Assembly: GCA_944325065.1 (NCBI GenBank)
Contig: CALUYS010000006.1
Span: 1 to 64,000, forward strand
DNA: 64,000 nucleotides
Source: Candidatus Gastranaerophilales bacterium
GTDB taxonomy: Bacteria; Cyanobacteriota; Vampirovibrionia; Gastranaerophilales; Gastranaerophilaceae
Direction of reading: 5' to 3'
Positions 16,854 to 26,251 of the stretch are shown here, piece after piece (positions within the stretch are counted from its first letter, which is position 1; each line of letters begins with the position of its first letter). The notes under the pieces were generated by a model. That model was given only the letters and a program-made list of their open reading frames with translations. It was not told the DNA's origin and ran no database searches. Both the position numbers and the translations under genes were made by a program.

Positions 16854-17501
16854 ATGATTAATAAAAATATAATTATATCTCCATCTATATTATCAGCTGA
16901 TTTTTCAAATTTAGATTATGAATTAAAAAAAATTGAAAAATCTAATGCAAAATGGGTACACCTTGATATCATGGATGGACATTTTGTACCAAATATAACA
17001 TTTGGTTCTACTTTAATAAAATGTATCCGTGAAAAATCAAACCTTTTTTTTGATGCACATTTAATGATTGAAAATCCACATAAATATATTGAAAAGTTTG
17101 CTCAATGTGGATGTGACTTAATCAATTTTCATTACGAAGCAACAAAAGATAAAACATCTGACGTTATTAATCAAATAAAAAATTTTAACAAAAAAGTTGG
17201 AATTAGTATAAAACCCCAAACAAATGTAAAACTTATTGAAAAATATTTTGACAAAGTTGACATGGTTTTGATTATGACAGTTGAACCTGGGTTTTCAGGT
17301 CAAAAATTTATGGATTTTTGCCTTCCTAAAATTGAATTTGTAAAAAAACACGCACCAAATAATATCCTTATTCAAGTTGATGGCGGGATAAATGACAAAA
17401 CGGCAAGACTTGTAAAACAAGCAGGTGCAAATGTTCTTGTTTCGGGTAATTTTGTTTTCAAAGCCAAGGATTTGAATTTGGCAGTAAAAAGTTTATTATA
17501 A
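16854..17501 (+). CDS. rpe: Ribulose-phosphate 3-epimerase
   Basis: 215 residues from an ATG 5 bp after rnc. A longer reading would overlap rnc and add 13 atypical residues. TIM-barrel motifs are all present: 'SPSILSADFSNL', 'HLDIMDGHFVPNITFG', 'FDAHLMIENP', 'VLIMTVEPGFSGQKF' and 'QVDGGI'. It interconverts ribulose-5-P and xylulose-5-P in the pentose phosphate pathway. It is part of the pyrH-frr-cdsA-rnc run. Confidence 0.96.
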   Translation: MINKNIIISPSILSADFSNLDYELKKIEKSNAKWVHLDIMDGHFVPNITFGSTLIKCIREKSNLFFDAHLMIENPHKYIEKFAQCGCDLINFHYEATKDKTSDVINQIKNFNKKVGISIKPQTNVKLIEKYFDKVDMVLIMTVEPGFSGQKFMDFCLPKIEFVKKHAPNNILIQVDGGINDKTARLVKQAGANVLVSGNFVFKAKDLNLAVKSLL

Positions 17502-17505
17502 AATT

Positions 17506-17706
17506 ATGTATATTATTGAACTTGTTTATAAACTCTTAACAAATAGGAAAAAGAAAAAAACAGTTGATACGGAAGATAAAGAATATATCAAATGTAATCA
17601 TCTTTTTTTGCCTCTTGATAGCACAAAAAAATACCTAGCTTGCACAAAATGCGGACTTGTTATAAAAAAAGAAGATGAAAAAAATTTTTTTAAGGGAGAA
17701 AACTAA
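17506..17706 (+). CDS. Small zinc-ribbon-like protein
   Basis: 66 residues. A hydrophobic/basic N terminus is followed by 'KCNHLFLPLDSTKKYLACTKCGLVI'. The spaced C-x-H and C-x2-C could bind one zinc ion. The start is 4 bp after rpe, and the stop overlaps the next start (TAATG), so it is translationally embedded in the operon. Function unknown; it may be a small nucleic-acid-binding or regulatory peptide. Confidence 0.7.
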   Translation: MYIIELVYKLLTNRKKKKTVDTEDKEYIKCNHLFLPLDSTKKYLACTKCGLVIKKEDEKNFFKGEN

Positions 17707-18638
17707 TGAAAATAAAAAATGTTTTAATATGTGGAATAGGGGCAATTGGTAGTATTTATGCAGTTAAACTTTTAGAAAATAATATATGTAACTTGAAAAT
17801 TCTTGTTGACACAGCAAGGCTTGAAAGATACAAACAAAACGGACTTGATTTTAACGAGAAACGTTATGATTTTGATTATATTTTGCCACAAAATGATGAA
17901 AATTTTAAAGCTGATTTAATAATTATAGCTGTTAAAAGTAACGGATTAAAATGGGTTATAAAAAACATAAAAAATTTCTTGAAAAAAGAAACAGTAATAA
18001 TGTCTTTATTAAATGGTATTACAAGTGAAGACGAAATTTTAGAGGAATACAACAATGCTAAAGTTTTGTATAGTTATTTTGTTGGACATACTTCAACAAG
18101 ATTGGACAGAAAAATAACTTTTGACGGTATTGGTAACATTATATTTGGAACATTAAACGATAATTTAAAAAAAGAAGTTGAAGATGTTGAAAACTTTTTT
18201 AAGGAAAATAACATTACTTATGAAATTCCAAAAGACATAAATTATGCAAGGTTTTGTAAATTTATGATGAATGTCGGGTTAAACCAAACATCTGCTTTGT
18301 CAAGAGCGTCTTACAAAATTTTTCAACAAAAAGGTGCAAATTATCATCTTATGTTAAAGTTGTTTGAAGAGGTAAGCATAATTGCAAAAGCAATGGGAGT
18401 TCAAAACTATCAAAACTTAATTCCTGATGCTTTAAAATACTTAGATTTAATGATACCAGACGGTAAATCCTCAATGTTGCAAGATATTTTAAATAATAAT
18501 AAAACAGAGGTGGAAATATTCTCTAAAACTATTATTAATTTAGCAAAAAAATATAATATAAATGTTCCATACAACCAAGTAGTTTATGATGCCATTTGTG
18601 CTTTAGAAGAAAATATAACTAAATCTGAAAAAAATTAA
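17706..18638 (+). CDS. Ketopantoate reductase family protein (PanE/ApbA)
   Basis: 310 residues. The N-terminal Rossmann fold starts with 'VLICGIGAIGSIYAVKL', and 'ADLIIIAVKSNGL' and 'VIMSLLNGIT' are typical PanE. The C-terminal helical domain has 'KFMMNVGLNQTSALSRASY' and 'DGKSSMLQDILNNNKTEVE', which carry the conserved N..N and K-S-S-M..D motifs. It would reduce 2-ketopantoate with NADPH in pantothenate synthesis. No other pantothenate gene is adjacent, so another 2-keto acid substrate is possible. Confidence 0.87.
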   Translation: MKIKNVLICGIGAIGSIYAVKLLENNICNLKILVDTARLERYKQNGLDFNEKRYDFDYILPQNDENFKADLIIIAVKSNGLKWVIKNIKNFLKKETVIMSLLNGITSEDEILEEYNNAKVLYSYFVGHTSTRLDRKITFDGIGNIIFGTLNDNLKKEVEDVENFFKENNITYEIPKDINYARFCKFMMNVGLNQTSALSRASYKIFQQKGANYHLMLKLFEEVSIIAKAMGVQNYQNLIPDALKYLDLMIPDGKSSMLQDILNNNKTEVEIFSKTIINLAKKYNINVPYNQVVYDAICALEENITKSEKN

Positions 18639-18655
18639 CATAAGTTTATATTAGT

Positions 18656-18684
18656 TTGTAATTTTATTATGGCTTTTGTATAAT
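18656..18684 (+). promoter_or_regulatory. Sigma-70 type promoter before the HerA-like gene
   Basis: TTGTAA (18656-18661) and TATAAT (18679-18684) are separated by 17 bp, with a TG extension directly before the -10. It sits just after the panE-like gene and 48 bp before the ATG at 18733, so that large gene can be transcribed on its own. Confidence 0.62.
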
Positions 18685-18732
18685 TAAAAGAATGAACAAT
18701 AGTAAGTTGATTTGAGCTAAGATAATAAAAAT

Positions 18733-20916
18733 ATGGAAATATTAGATATAAAAAATGATTTAGCGAGAATATTATATTCACCTTTAAATGACAAAAAGTT
18801 AATGTTATCAGATTTTTTGGTTGTTCAAGATACAAACGAAATCATTTTTGCTCAAATTATTAATATCGAAACATCACGATACGAAGACTGCAATATTGCA
18901 GTGTTAAAGTTTGTTTTAAATTATAACCCTAAAACCAATAGTGTAATGACATATAATGGTTATGTTCCATCAAAATCATCACAACTAAAATATTTAAACC
19001 CTGTTGATATAGTTAAACACATACGTAAAAAAGAAAAAGTTATAAATTGGGGTAATCTTCTAAATACTAAAGTTGATTTGAAAACTGATTTAAAGATACT
19101 CAATAACAATTTTTATATTGAATGTGATAATAAACGTTCAACACAAATAATTAATAGCAATATTATTGAAACATTAAATGAACTTAATGAAAAAGTTGTT
19201 GTTATTGATTTCGAAAGTAGATTTAAAAATAAATGTGCAAAAAACATAAAACTTGGCGAAGATATTAAAATACCTTTTAATGAAGATGCTTTTGACTATA
19301 TTATTCAAAACGATATCGGTTTAGGTGCTTATGAAAACAGAATTATTGTTGAAGGAATTTTACTTGAACTTCAAAGTTATGCAAGAACTTTAGAAAATAA
19401 ATTCTTACCATTTAAAACTTTAGAAAAAGTTATTGAAGATGAATTTGCAAAAACAAAACTTCCTGAAATGGGATTATTTCGAAATAAACTTATAAAATAT
19501 TCTCGCCAAAACCTTTTTGCACAATATGAATCTCAAATTTCCATAATAAATAAATATATTGAAGAAAATAATGTAACAATAATAAATACTTATCATGTTG
19601 ATGATAGTTGGAAAAAACTTGTTTTAAATTCAATTATTGACAGCATAAATACTGATTGTTATTTCGTCGTAATACTTGATGATATAAATTCAAATAAAAA
19701 AACTTTAGAAAAAATTTATCAAAATAAATATATCAAGCCTATTTTGAGCACTAATTATTTATATAAAGAAAATTTTTATATAAAAACTTCATCTTCAAAC
19801 GGAATTTTATTTAAACAACAACAACGCTCAAAAGATTTTGCAACGTATAGCTCATTTATACATAAACTTGGTTTAAATGAATATATTATTGATGGTGAAG
19901 AAACTTATGATATTCCATTTATTTTAAAATTAAAGAAATTTGATTTTGAACGTGAAAGATTAATTGACGAACAAATAAAAGCTGATGTCGACACGATTAT
20001 GCAACGTGGTTCTTTAGCTTATTTTTCAAATGAAAACTATCAAAATTTTAAACCACTTGAAACAAGTAAGTTTGATATGGAAAATTTTGATGAAAAAAAT
20101 ATAAATGTTTCTAATGATGAAAAAGAATCTTTTATGAATATGACTATAGAAGAAGTAATAAATAATAATACCCAAAATGAAAAAAATGAAATAGATTTAG
20201 AAAAAGAAAATTTTCAAACAAACAAAGAAGAAATAATTGATCCAAATATTCAAAATTCCGTAAATGAAAATCAAAATATTATTGAAAATACAGCTTATAT
20301 TGAACCTAGTAATAATAAAGATATTGTAACTTCAAGTGTTGGCATTGATAATACCTCTAATTTAAATATCGATATTGAAAATAATAATAATATTTTAGAT
20401 GAACCTAATGTTTCTAATGAAAATAACGAATTTGAACAAAATAATGAAAATGATATACTTGATTCAAATATGTTAAATCTACTTGATGTTTTGGATGTAA
20501 ATAATAACATCCCAGAAGAAAATAATTTAGATAATATTAATGACCTTAATGATATTAGTGATATTAATGAAAATATTGAAGTTCACAACCAAGAAAACAT
20601 AATAATTGAAAATGAAAATCAAGATGAAGAAAAAGATATAATTACAAGTGAAATTGAAAGTAATATCGATGAAGAGCTTCCATATTCAAAAAATGATGAC
20701 ATACCTATTGTAGGTATTGATGATTTAGAAAAAAATGAAAATATATCTGACACAAAATTTAAAGAAGGCGATAAAATATACAATAAAAAATATGGTAATG
20801 GCACTATTGAAAAAATATTAAAATGTAATGATAAATATTTATTTTCAATTCAATTTGATAAACATGGAAGAAAGCTTTTAAATCCACAACTTGCAAATAT
20901 TAAAGTTATAGAATAG
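18733..20916 (+). CDS. Large protein with degenerate HerA-like region and C-terminal UvrD-type Tudor-like domain
   Basis: 727 residues. Residues 1-100 resemble the HAS-barrel of HerA/VirB4-type ATPases. A segment near 127-165 (FYIECDNKRSTQIINSNI then VVVIDFESRF) looks like a P-loop fold whose Walker A Gly-Lys-Thr has been lost. A globular region continues to about 460. Residues 470-675 are an extreme Asn/Glu/Asp/Ile-rich low-complexity linker. The last 50 residues (FKEGDKIYNKKYGNGTIEKIL...) match the C-terminal UvrD/PcrA-type domain that contacts RNA polymerase. It is expressed alone. A nucleic-acid or transcription-coupled role is inference; the HerA relation is tentative. Confidence 0.55.
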   Translation: MEILDIKNDLARILYSPLNDKKLMLSDFLVVQDTNEIIFAQIINIETSRYEDCNIAVLKFVLNYNPKTNSVMTYNGYVPSKSSQLKYLNPVDIVKHIRKKEKVINWGNLLNTKVDLKTDLKILNNNFYIECDNKRSTQIINSNIIETLNELNEKVVVIDFESRFKNKCAKNIKLGEDIKIPFNEDAFDYIIQNDIGLGAYENRIIVEGILLELQSYARTLENKFLPFKTLEKVIEDEFAKTKLPEMGLFRNKLIKYSRQNLFAQYESQISIINKYIEENNVTIINTYHVDDSWKKLVLNSIIDSINTDCYFVVILDDINSNKKTLEKIYQNKYIKPILSTNYLYKENFYIKTSSSNGILFKQQQRSKDFATYSSFIHKLGLNEYIIDGEETYDIPFILKLKKFDFERERLIDEQIKADVDTIMQRGSLAYFSNENYQNFKPLETSKFDMENFDEKNINVSNDEKESFMNMTIEEVINNNTQNEKNEIDLEKENFQTNKEEIIDPNIQNSVNENQNIIENTAYIEPSNNKDIVTSSVGIDNTSNLNIDIENNNNILDEPNVSNENNEFEQNNENDILDSNMLNLLDVLDVNNNIPEENNLDNINDLNDISDINENIEVHNQENIIIENENQDEEKDIITSEIESNIDEELPYSKNDDIPIVGIDDLEKNENISDTKFKEGDKIYNKKYGNGTIEKILKCNDKYLFSIQFDKHGRKLLNPQLANIKVIE

Positions 20917-20963
20917 TGTTTTATTTTTAAACATGTTAATTTTTTTTAATATTTAAAGTAATT

Positions 20964-20991
20964 TTGTTATTTTTTTTGTACTATGTATAAG
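20964..20991 (+). promoter_or_regulatory. Possible promoter of the COG2509 flavoprotein gene
   Basis: TTGTTA (20964-20969) and TATAAG (20986-20991) are separated by 16 bp, 26 bp before the start codon. The flanking DNA is T-rich, so chance matches are common. Confidence 0.4.
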
Positions 20992-21017
20992 TAAAAGATG
21001 ACAAGTGGAGTATTGTA

Positions 21018-22394
21018 ATGTACAATTTAGCAATTATAGGTGCAGGACCTGCGGGCATATTTACAGCTTTGGAAATCCAAAAAATAAAGCCTGAATGGAA
21101 GATAATTATTATTGAAAAAGGTTCAAGAATAGAAAAAAGAACTTGTTTACTTCGTGAAGGTTATCAGAAGTGTCCAAGATGTAAAAAATGTGGTTTATTA
21201 TGCGGTTGGGGCGGTGGTGGTGCTTTTTCCGACGGTAAGCTTACTTTGACACCTGATGTTGGCGGTCACTTGCTTGATTATATGGATCGAGTTCATGTTA
21301 ATGAAATAATTAAGTATACTGATGATTTATATTTAAAATTTGGAGCGACCAATGTTGTATATGGAAATGATAGAAGTCTATCAGTAGATATAGAAAGAGC
21401 TGCGACATTAGCAGAATTAAAGCTTGTACATTCTCCTGTTCGACATCTTGGAACAGAACGTAGTTTACATGTTCTAAAAGCTATGCAAGATTTCTTAGAT
21501 AAAAAAGTAACTATTTTAACAGATGTACAAGCTTGCGATTTAATAGTTGAAAATGAACAAATTAAAGGTTTTACATTATCAAATGGTGACAAAATAGAAG
21601 CTCAATATGTTGTAGTTGCACCAGGACGTGAAGGAGCTGATTGGTTAGCAAAAGAATTTGCAAGAAATAAAATTGGAATGGTCAATAATGCTGTTGATGT
21701 AGGAGTTCGTGTTGAATTACCAGCTGCTGTTATGGAACCTATTACAGATAAGTTATATGAATCAAAACTTGTATATCATTCCCCAACATTTGGTGATGAA
21801 GTTCGTACATTTTGTATGAATCCGCACGGTGAAGTCGTAATGGAAAATTATAACGGTATTTCAACAGTAAATGGTCATAGTTATGCAAATAAAAAAACAC
21901 AAAATACAAACTTTGCATTACTTGTAAGCAAAAAATTTACAGAACCATTTAAAGAACCTATTGCCTATGGACAACATATAGCACGTTTGGCAAATATGTT
22001 ATCAGGTGGTGTGCTTGTTCAACGTTTTGGTGATTTACTTGATGGAAGACGTTCAACTCCTGAAAGAATTAAAGCTAGCACTCTTACACCTACTTTAACT
22101 TGTGCAACACCCGGTGATTTAAGTCTTGTTCTTCCATATCGTCAATTATTAAGCATCATTGAAATGCTTTATGCATTAGATAAAATAGCACCTGGAGTTG
22201 CATCTCGGTATACACTTTTATATGGTGTTGAAGTTAAATTTTATTCTGCTCGTGTCAAATTAACAAATAATTTAGAAACACAAGGTGTAAAAAATATGTT
22301 TTGTATTGGTGACGGGGCAGGTGTTACACGAGGTTTAATCCAAGCATCTGCATCTGGTGTTCTTGCAGCTAGGACAATTGCCAGTCGAGGTTAA
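21018..22394 (+). CDS. FAD-dependent dehydrogenase, COG2509 family
   Basis: 458 residues. The N-terminal dinucleotide-binding motif is 'LAIIGAGPAGIFTAL', followed by a cysteine-rich stretch (CPRCKKCGLLCG, about residues 53-64). 'GWGGGGAFSDGKLTLTPDVGG' is the signature of the COG2509 uncharacterised flavoproteins. The C terminus 'MFCIGDGAGVTRGLIQASASGVLAA' closes the FAD site. The substrate of the family is unknown. A GGAG ribosome site precedes the ATG, and a strong hairpin terminator follows the stop. Confidence 0.88.
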   Translation: MYNLAIIGAGPAGIFTALEIQKIKPEWKIIIIEKGSRIEKRTCLLREGYQKCPRCKKCGLLCGWGGGGAFSDGKLTLTPDVGGHLLDYMDRVHVNEIIKYTDDLYLKFGATNVVYGNDRSLSVDIERAATLAELKLVHSPVRHLGTERSLHVLKAMQDFLDKKVTILTDVQACDLIVENEQIKGFTLSNGDKIEAQYVVVAPGREGADWLAKEFARNKIGMVNNAVDVGVRVELPAAVMEPITDKLYESKLVYHSPTFGDEVRTFCMNPHGEVVMENYNGISTVNGHSYANKKTQNTNFALLVSKKFTEPFKEPIAYGQHIARLANMLSGGVLVQRFGDLLDGRRSTPERIKASTLTPTLTCATPGDLSLVLPYRQLLSIIEMLYALDKIAPGVASRYTLLYGVEVKFYSARVKLTNNLETQGVKNMFCIGDGAGVTRGLIQASASGVLAARTIASRG

Positions 22395-22413
22395 ATCTAA
22401 AATTAAGAAAATA

Positions 22414-22449
22414 AAAAGGCGGCGGATTCTTAAGAATCCGCCGCCTTTT
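22414..22449. terminator. Bidirectional Rho-independent terminator
   Basis: A perfect 36-bp palindrome with arms aaaaggcggcggattctt (22414-22431) and its complement (22432-22449). The GC-rich core is flanked by A and T runs, so it works in both directions. It ends the flavoprotein gene on the plus strand and the converging phage-tail cassette on the minus strand. Confidence 0.9.
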
Positions 22450-22460
22450 ATAATTAATTA

Positions 22461-22793
22461 TTATATTTTATTTACTTCACTTAAAATAGTTTTTGAAGCT
22501 TCAATTAATTTAACTCCAATAACATTTAAAGCTTGACAACCAAGCGATAAACCTTCTAAGTGTGCTTTTTTCTTGATGTCATCATCTGTCTTTTTGGCCT
22601 TTTCAACTAAATTACATAAATCCTCGATTCTATCGTCAACAAAGCTATCTAAATGTTCATATGCTTTACATTTTAAATTCGGTATTACTTTACTTTGTAT
22701 AAGCCTTATAATAGAAGGACCGGTTAATGAAAATAATTTAATTATAGCATTTTTTAAATTCATTTGTTTTTTACTCCATTTAACTTTAATCAT
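22461..22793 (-). CDS. Hypothetical protein of the phage-tail cassette
   Basis: 110 residues, mostly helical, no recognised domain. It has moderately hydrophobic N-terminal helices and a charged Asp/Lys middle. The first ATG overlaps the upstream stop by 8 bp. A second Met (22763) has a better GGAG ribosome site 10 nt upstream and may be the real start. It is third in a minus-strand run after the tail-fibre and DUF4376 genes, so a phage-related role is likely but unproven. Confidence 0.6.
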   Translation of the reverse strand: MIKVKWSKKQMNLKNAIIKLFSLTGPSIIRLIQSKVIPNLKCKAYEHLDSFVDDRIEDLCNLVEKAKKTDDDIKKKAHLEGLSLGCQALNVIGVKLIEASKTILSEVNKI

Positions 22794-23364
22794 TATTATT
22801 CAAAATTAACAAAGGGTTGGAAATATTATCATAATCAATAATAATATTGTTAACTTCTTCAATTGTTTCACAATCATTTATAGTGTTAATATAATACTGA
22901 TTAAGACCATCATTACCCCAAATAGCTGAAGTAAGTTGAGCAATTATATTTCCAATATTCAACAAATCTTCTTTTGTACAATTAAGCGGGTCATTTTCTT
23001 TTCCAAGCCAAATTATAGTATCATTATCGTCCATAAAACTTGACATTGCTAATAAATTAACTTTTTGGTCAGTATCTGAATCAAAAATAATATTCTTATA
23101 TATAATTCCTGCATTCAAACGTTCATCACGTTTTTTAATATTTTCATTAAGCTTATTCTTTTTAGCCTCATCAAGTAGTCTTAACTCATAATTTGAATCC
23201 ACTATAGGCTGATTTTTAGTTTCATCCCATATTTCATTTGGCAGAAGTGCCCATATTTTCTTTTCTTCTAAAATTTCATATATTTTATATCCATTATTAT
23301 GATTGTAATTAATTATAAAATCCATACGTTCTTGATCATTTTGATAATTTAAATAATAACTCAT
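22786..23364 (-). CDS. DUF4376-like phage tail-fibre accessory protein
   Basis: 192 residues. The C-terminal half resembles DUF4376, found next to tail-fibre genes of phages: 'RDERLNAGIIYKNIIFDSD', a 'DQKVNLLAM' segment, then 'IIWLGKENDPLNCTKEDLLN'. The N terminus carries a short aromatic region, as in fibre-assembly proteins. A strong TAAGGAGG ribosome site lies before the ATG. It lies 16 bp after the tail-fibre gene, the usual phage order. Confidence 0.65.
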   Translation of the reverse strand: MSYYLNYQNDQERMDFIINYNHNNGYKIYEILEEKKIWALLPNEIWDETKNQPIVDSNYELRLLDEAKKNKLNENIKKRDERLNAGIIYKNIIFDSDTDQKVNLLAMSSFMDDNDTIIWLGKENDPLNCTKEDLLNIGNIIAQLTSAIWGNDGLNQYYINTINDCETIEEVNNIIIDYDNISNPLLILNNND

Positions 23365-23380
23365 AATTTCCTCCTTATTC

Positions 23381-24370
23381 CTAATATCCTATCGCAAGCC
23401 ATTGGATGTTAGATTGACTTCCATCGGAACCATTATTTGCAATTCTAAAGCAGTTAGTTCTAAAATTTTTTGCCTGAGGTGTCCAGTTGGCGGTTGCATT
23501 AAAACGTTGCAAAAAGACTCGATAAACATTATAAGTAAATGTTTTTAAAAAATAGACATCTTCTTCTGAATTTATAGGTAAATAAGAAGAAAGCCCCCAT
23601 TGTACTTTAAGCCCATCGCTAAAAATAAAATATCCACTATTTATATTAAAATAATTCTCAATAACCACCATAGGTTTATATTTCGATGCACTTGAGATAG
23701 TGTTTGGGCTTGAATTACATAAATTATATGGATAAAGTTTTAATGGTGCATAACTGAGAAAATAATTTATAGTTCCTGAATTTATTTTTATTTGACCAAT
23801 TCGACATAATTTTTTAGTTTCATCAATAACACCTGAAGTAACAGGATTAATATAGTTTGTTGATGTATTATAAAAAACTCCACTATAACTACTATCAATA
23901 GATGTACCTTCTCTTTCACTTGCATAAGCATACAAAACACCTGAATTATCAATATATAAGGCACCATTTATAGTTGTATTTGAAAAATCTTTTGTTACAT
24001 CCTCAGATAAAGTATATTCAAGATTTTTAAAACTGCCATCATCATTTTTACCATCAGGTATCAAAAGTTTTAAACCGCTATATGCTGTTACATTACTACC
24101 TGAATAAGATACAACTCCATTCGGAGCTTCTATTATACAATTTGTTATAAAACCTGATTCATTTAATTTTTTATCACATTTTGTATCTTGAAGACTTTGT
24201 ATATCGTTTTGAGTGTCGGTCATAAAGGTGTCCAGCTCACCTGATGTTGACGATATTGATGTTTGTATTTCATCAATTTTATCTTTTATAAATGTAAAAT
24301 TTGCATTTACTTCAGAAGCTTTTGCTTTTGTCCCTGGAATAAATGTATATGGTATTGCGTTTTGATTCAT
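23381..24370 (-). CDS. Phage-type tail fibre protein
   Basis: 329 residues. The N terminus 'IPGTKAKASEVNANFTFIKDKIDEI' is the common attachment segment of tail-fibre-like proteins (K-A-x-x-V-N-x-N-F). A low-complexity Ser/Thr/Gly beta-rich shaft follows. The C terminus 'NCFRIANNGSDG..NIQWLAIGY' matches the receptor-binding tip ending W-x-A-I-G-Y seen in tail fibres. No capsid, portal or terminase gene is near. It could be a prophage relic, or a fibre serving a tailocin or contractile injection system encoded elsewhere. Confidence 0.72.
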   Translation of the reverse strand: MNQNAIPYTFIPGTKAKASEVNANFTFIKDKIDEIQTSISSTSGELDTFMTDTQNDIQSLQDTKCDKKLNESGFITNCIIEAPNGVVSYSGSNVTAYSGLKLLIPDGKNDDGSFKNLEYTLSEDVTKDFSNTTINGALYIDNSGVLYAYASEREGTSIDSSYSGVFYNTSTNYINPVTSGVIDETKKLCRIGQIKINSGTINYFLSYAPLKLYPYNLCNSSPNTISSASKYKPMVVIENYFNINSGYFIFSDGLKVQWGLSSYLPINSEEDVYFLKTFTYNVYRVFLQRFNATANWTPQAKNFRTNCFRIANNGSDGSQSNIQWLAIGY

Positions 24371-24553
24371 ATAAAATCCTTTCTTTTAACTTATAATAAA
24401 AAATAATTGTTGGATTCAAACACAACAAGAAAATAAAGTCAGTCCACATTGGTGAATTTAAACTTTACTTAAACATTTCTAGTCCATTATATATAACTTA
24501 AACTGTTTTTTTTATTATAACAAATTACAAAAATAATACATCTGTAAAAATAC

Positions 24554-25675
24554 TTAAGCAACATTATTTATGTTAAATATCTGAACATTTTCAAGATATT
24601 TTTTATCAAATTGAAGCGCATCAACTGCAGTTATAATTGTCTGAATATTATTATTAATAGTTTTAAGTAAAAAGCTTTGGCGAATATCATCTAATTCTGC
24701 TAAAACATCATCTAAAAGCAACAATGGGTTATAGCCTGTTTTACTTTTTATTAAGTTAACTTCAGCAAATTTTAAACTAAGGACTATTGTACGTTGCTGT
24801 CCCTGGGAAGCATACTTTTTTGAATCGACATCGTTTATAAAATATGAAATATCATCACGATGTACGCCAACCAATGCTTGAAGTCGTAATAGCTCTAATT
24901 CTTTTTTTTCTTCAAGTTTTTGATTGTATATATCAACAATATCATTTATTGATGGCAAATCATAATTTTCATCAATATAAATGTCGCCTAAAACAGTTGA
25001 ATTATATATAATAGCTAAATTTTCATTAGATGCAATATTATTATGTGTAATTTTAGCAAATTTTATAATCTCTTTTAAAAATTTTAACCTTAAAAATAAA
25101 ATATTACTACCGGCTATTGCAATTTGGGAATTATAAACATCAAATAAACTTGGATCAAAAGTTAAAAGTTTTGAATTTTTAAGGTAATTTACTTTCTGCT
25201 GACGGATTTTATCATACTTACTTAATCTGTCATAATAAGCACTATAAATTTGACTTATAGCTAAATCAAGCCAATCACGTCGATTTTCAGGAGTTCCTCT
25301 CAATAGAAGCAAATCATTAACTTGAAACTTAACGGTTTTAAGTTGCGAAATAAAATCCGAATATTTATTTTTTCTAACATCGTTTACTTTTAATATTTTT
25401 TTCTTAGGTGGATTTAAAATAAGCTCAAGTTTTGAATTAATATCTGATTTATTAAAATTTAATCGTATTGAAGCAAAGTCTTCACCCCATAATATAAGTT
25501 CTTTTTCTGTTTGAGCTCGAAGTGACTTTAATGATGACATATAATAAATACTTTCAAGTATATTTGTCTTCCCCTGTGCATTTTTACCTATTATAAGAAT
25601 CTTATTTGAGTTAAAGTTAAGTTTTAAATTTTTATAGTTTCTAAAATTAACAAGTTCAAGCTTATTTATCTTCAT
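24554..25675 (-). CDS. recF: DNA replication and repair protein RecF
   Basis: 373 residues, the normal RecF length. The ABC-type head has 'ILIIGKNAQGKTNILESIYYMSSLKSLR' (Walker A, residues 28-36), the signature-like 'YASQGQQRTIVLSLKFAEV' and Walker B 'NPLLLLDDVLAELDDIRQ'. It loads RecA at single-strand gaps together with RecO and RecR. It heads away from the phage cassette and is not next to dnaN or gyrB as in many genomes. Confidence 0.96.
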   Translation of the reverse strand: MKINKLELVNFRNYKNLKLNFNSNKILIIGKNAQGKTNILESIYYMSSLKSLRAQTEKELILWGEDFASIRLNFNKSDINSKLELILNPPKKKILKVNDVRKNKYSDFISQLKTVKFQVNDLLLLRGTPENRRDWLDLAISQIYSAYYDRLSKYDKIRQQKVNYLKNSKLLTFDPSLFDVYNSQIAIAGSNILFLRLKFLKEIIKFAKITHNNIASNENLAIIYNSTVLGDIYIDENYDLPSINDIVDIYNQKLEEKKELELLRLQALVGVHRDDISYFINDVDSKKYASQGQQRTIVLSLKFAEVNLIKSKTGYNPLLLLDDVLAELDDIRQSFLLKTINNNIQTIITAVDALQFDKKYLENVQIFNINNVA

Positions 25676-25687
25676 AAAATTATTATA

Positions 25688-26251
25688 CTACAATTCAAAT
25701 GTTGTAGCTTTATTCATCATTCTATCCCAGCGAAAATAACTATAGTATATTTTTACGTTTTTTATTGTATCAATCCAATACTCATAAACTTTATTAAACC
25801 GATTATAATCATATATAATATAATGCATTGAAACTAAACCTTCATAACTTTTTGCAGTTCTAACTATTTCGCATTGTTGTTTTTTTGTATATTTATTTTC
25901 TCCGCACCAATAAATCATAGAATCGTCATTTGACACTTTTAAAGAAACATACTTAATTTTTTCATTATATTTTTTAGCTTTATTGAATAGAAAAAGAAGT
26001 AAATTATTTGCATCTAAACTTTTATTTTTATATCCATGAAAAATTACGGTTTCGTTATAATTAAATTTATTTTGAGTGTTTAATATAAACTGAACAATTG
26101 ACTCTTTGTTTGTTTTTTTATATAATATAGTATTCCAAGTTCCATAAGGAAAAGTTATAATACATGTTTCATAACTATATGCCTTATTCCCAAATTCAAT
26201 AATAAAAAAGCAAATTATAAAAATAACAATATATTTAAATGATTTTAGCAT
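25688..26251 (-). CDS. Secreted hypothetical protein
   Basis: 187 residues from the Met that gives a classic signal peptide: Lys-containing n-region, hydrophobic 'IVIFIICFFIIEF', cut near 'KAYS'. Earlier in-frame ATGs (26278, 26263) would only lengthen the n-region. The mature part is rich in Tyr, Lys and Asn with three Cys, and matches no family I know. It overlaps the end of the Nif3 gene by 17 bp and is followed by recF after 12 bp, so it is co-transcribed with housekeeping genes. Confidence 0.6.
   Translation of the reverse strand: MLKSFKYIVIFIICFFIIEFGNKAYSYETCIITFPYGTWNTILYKKTNKESIVQFILNTQNKFNYNETVIFHGYKNKSLDANNLLLFLFNKAKKYNEKIKYVSLKVSNDDSMIYWCGENKYTKKQQCEIVRTAKSYEGLVSMHYIIYDYNRFNKVYEYWIDTIKNVKIYYSYFRWDRMMNKATTFEL

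Noticed and set aside
19920-20700. Asn/Glu-rich repeats as a tandem DNA repeat or CRISPR
   Set aside because: The DNA has no regular unit or spacer pattern. It is low-complexity coding sequence.
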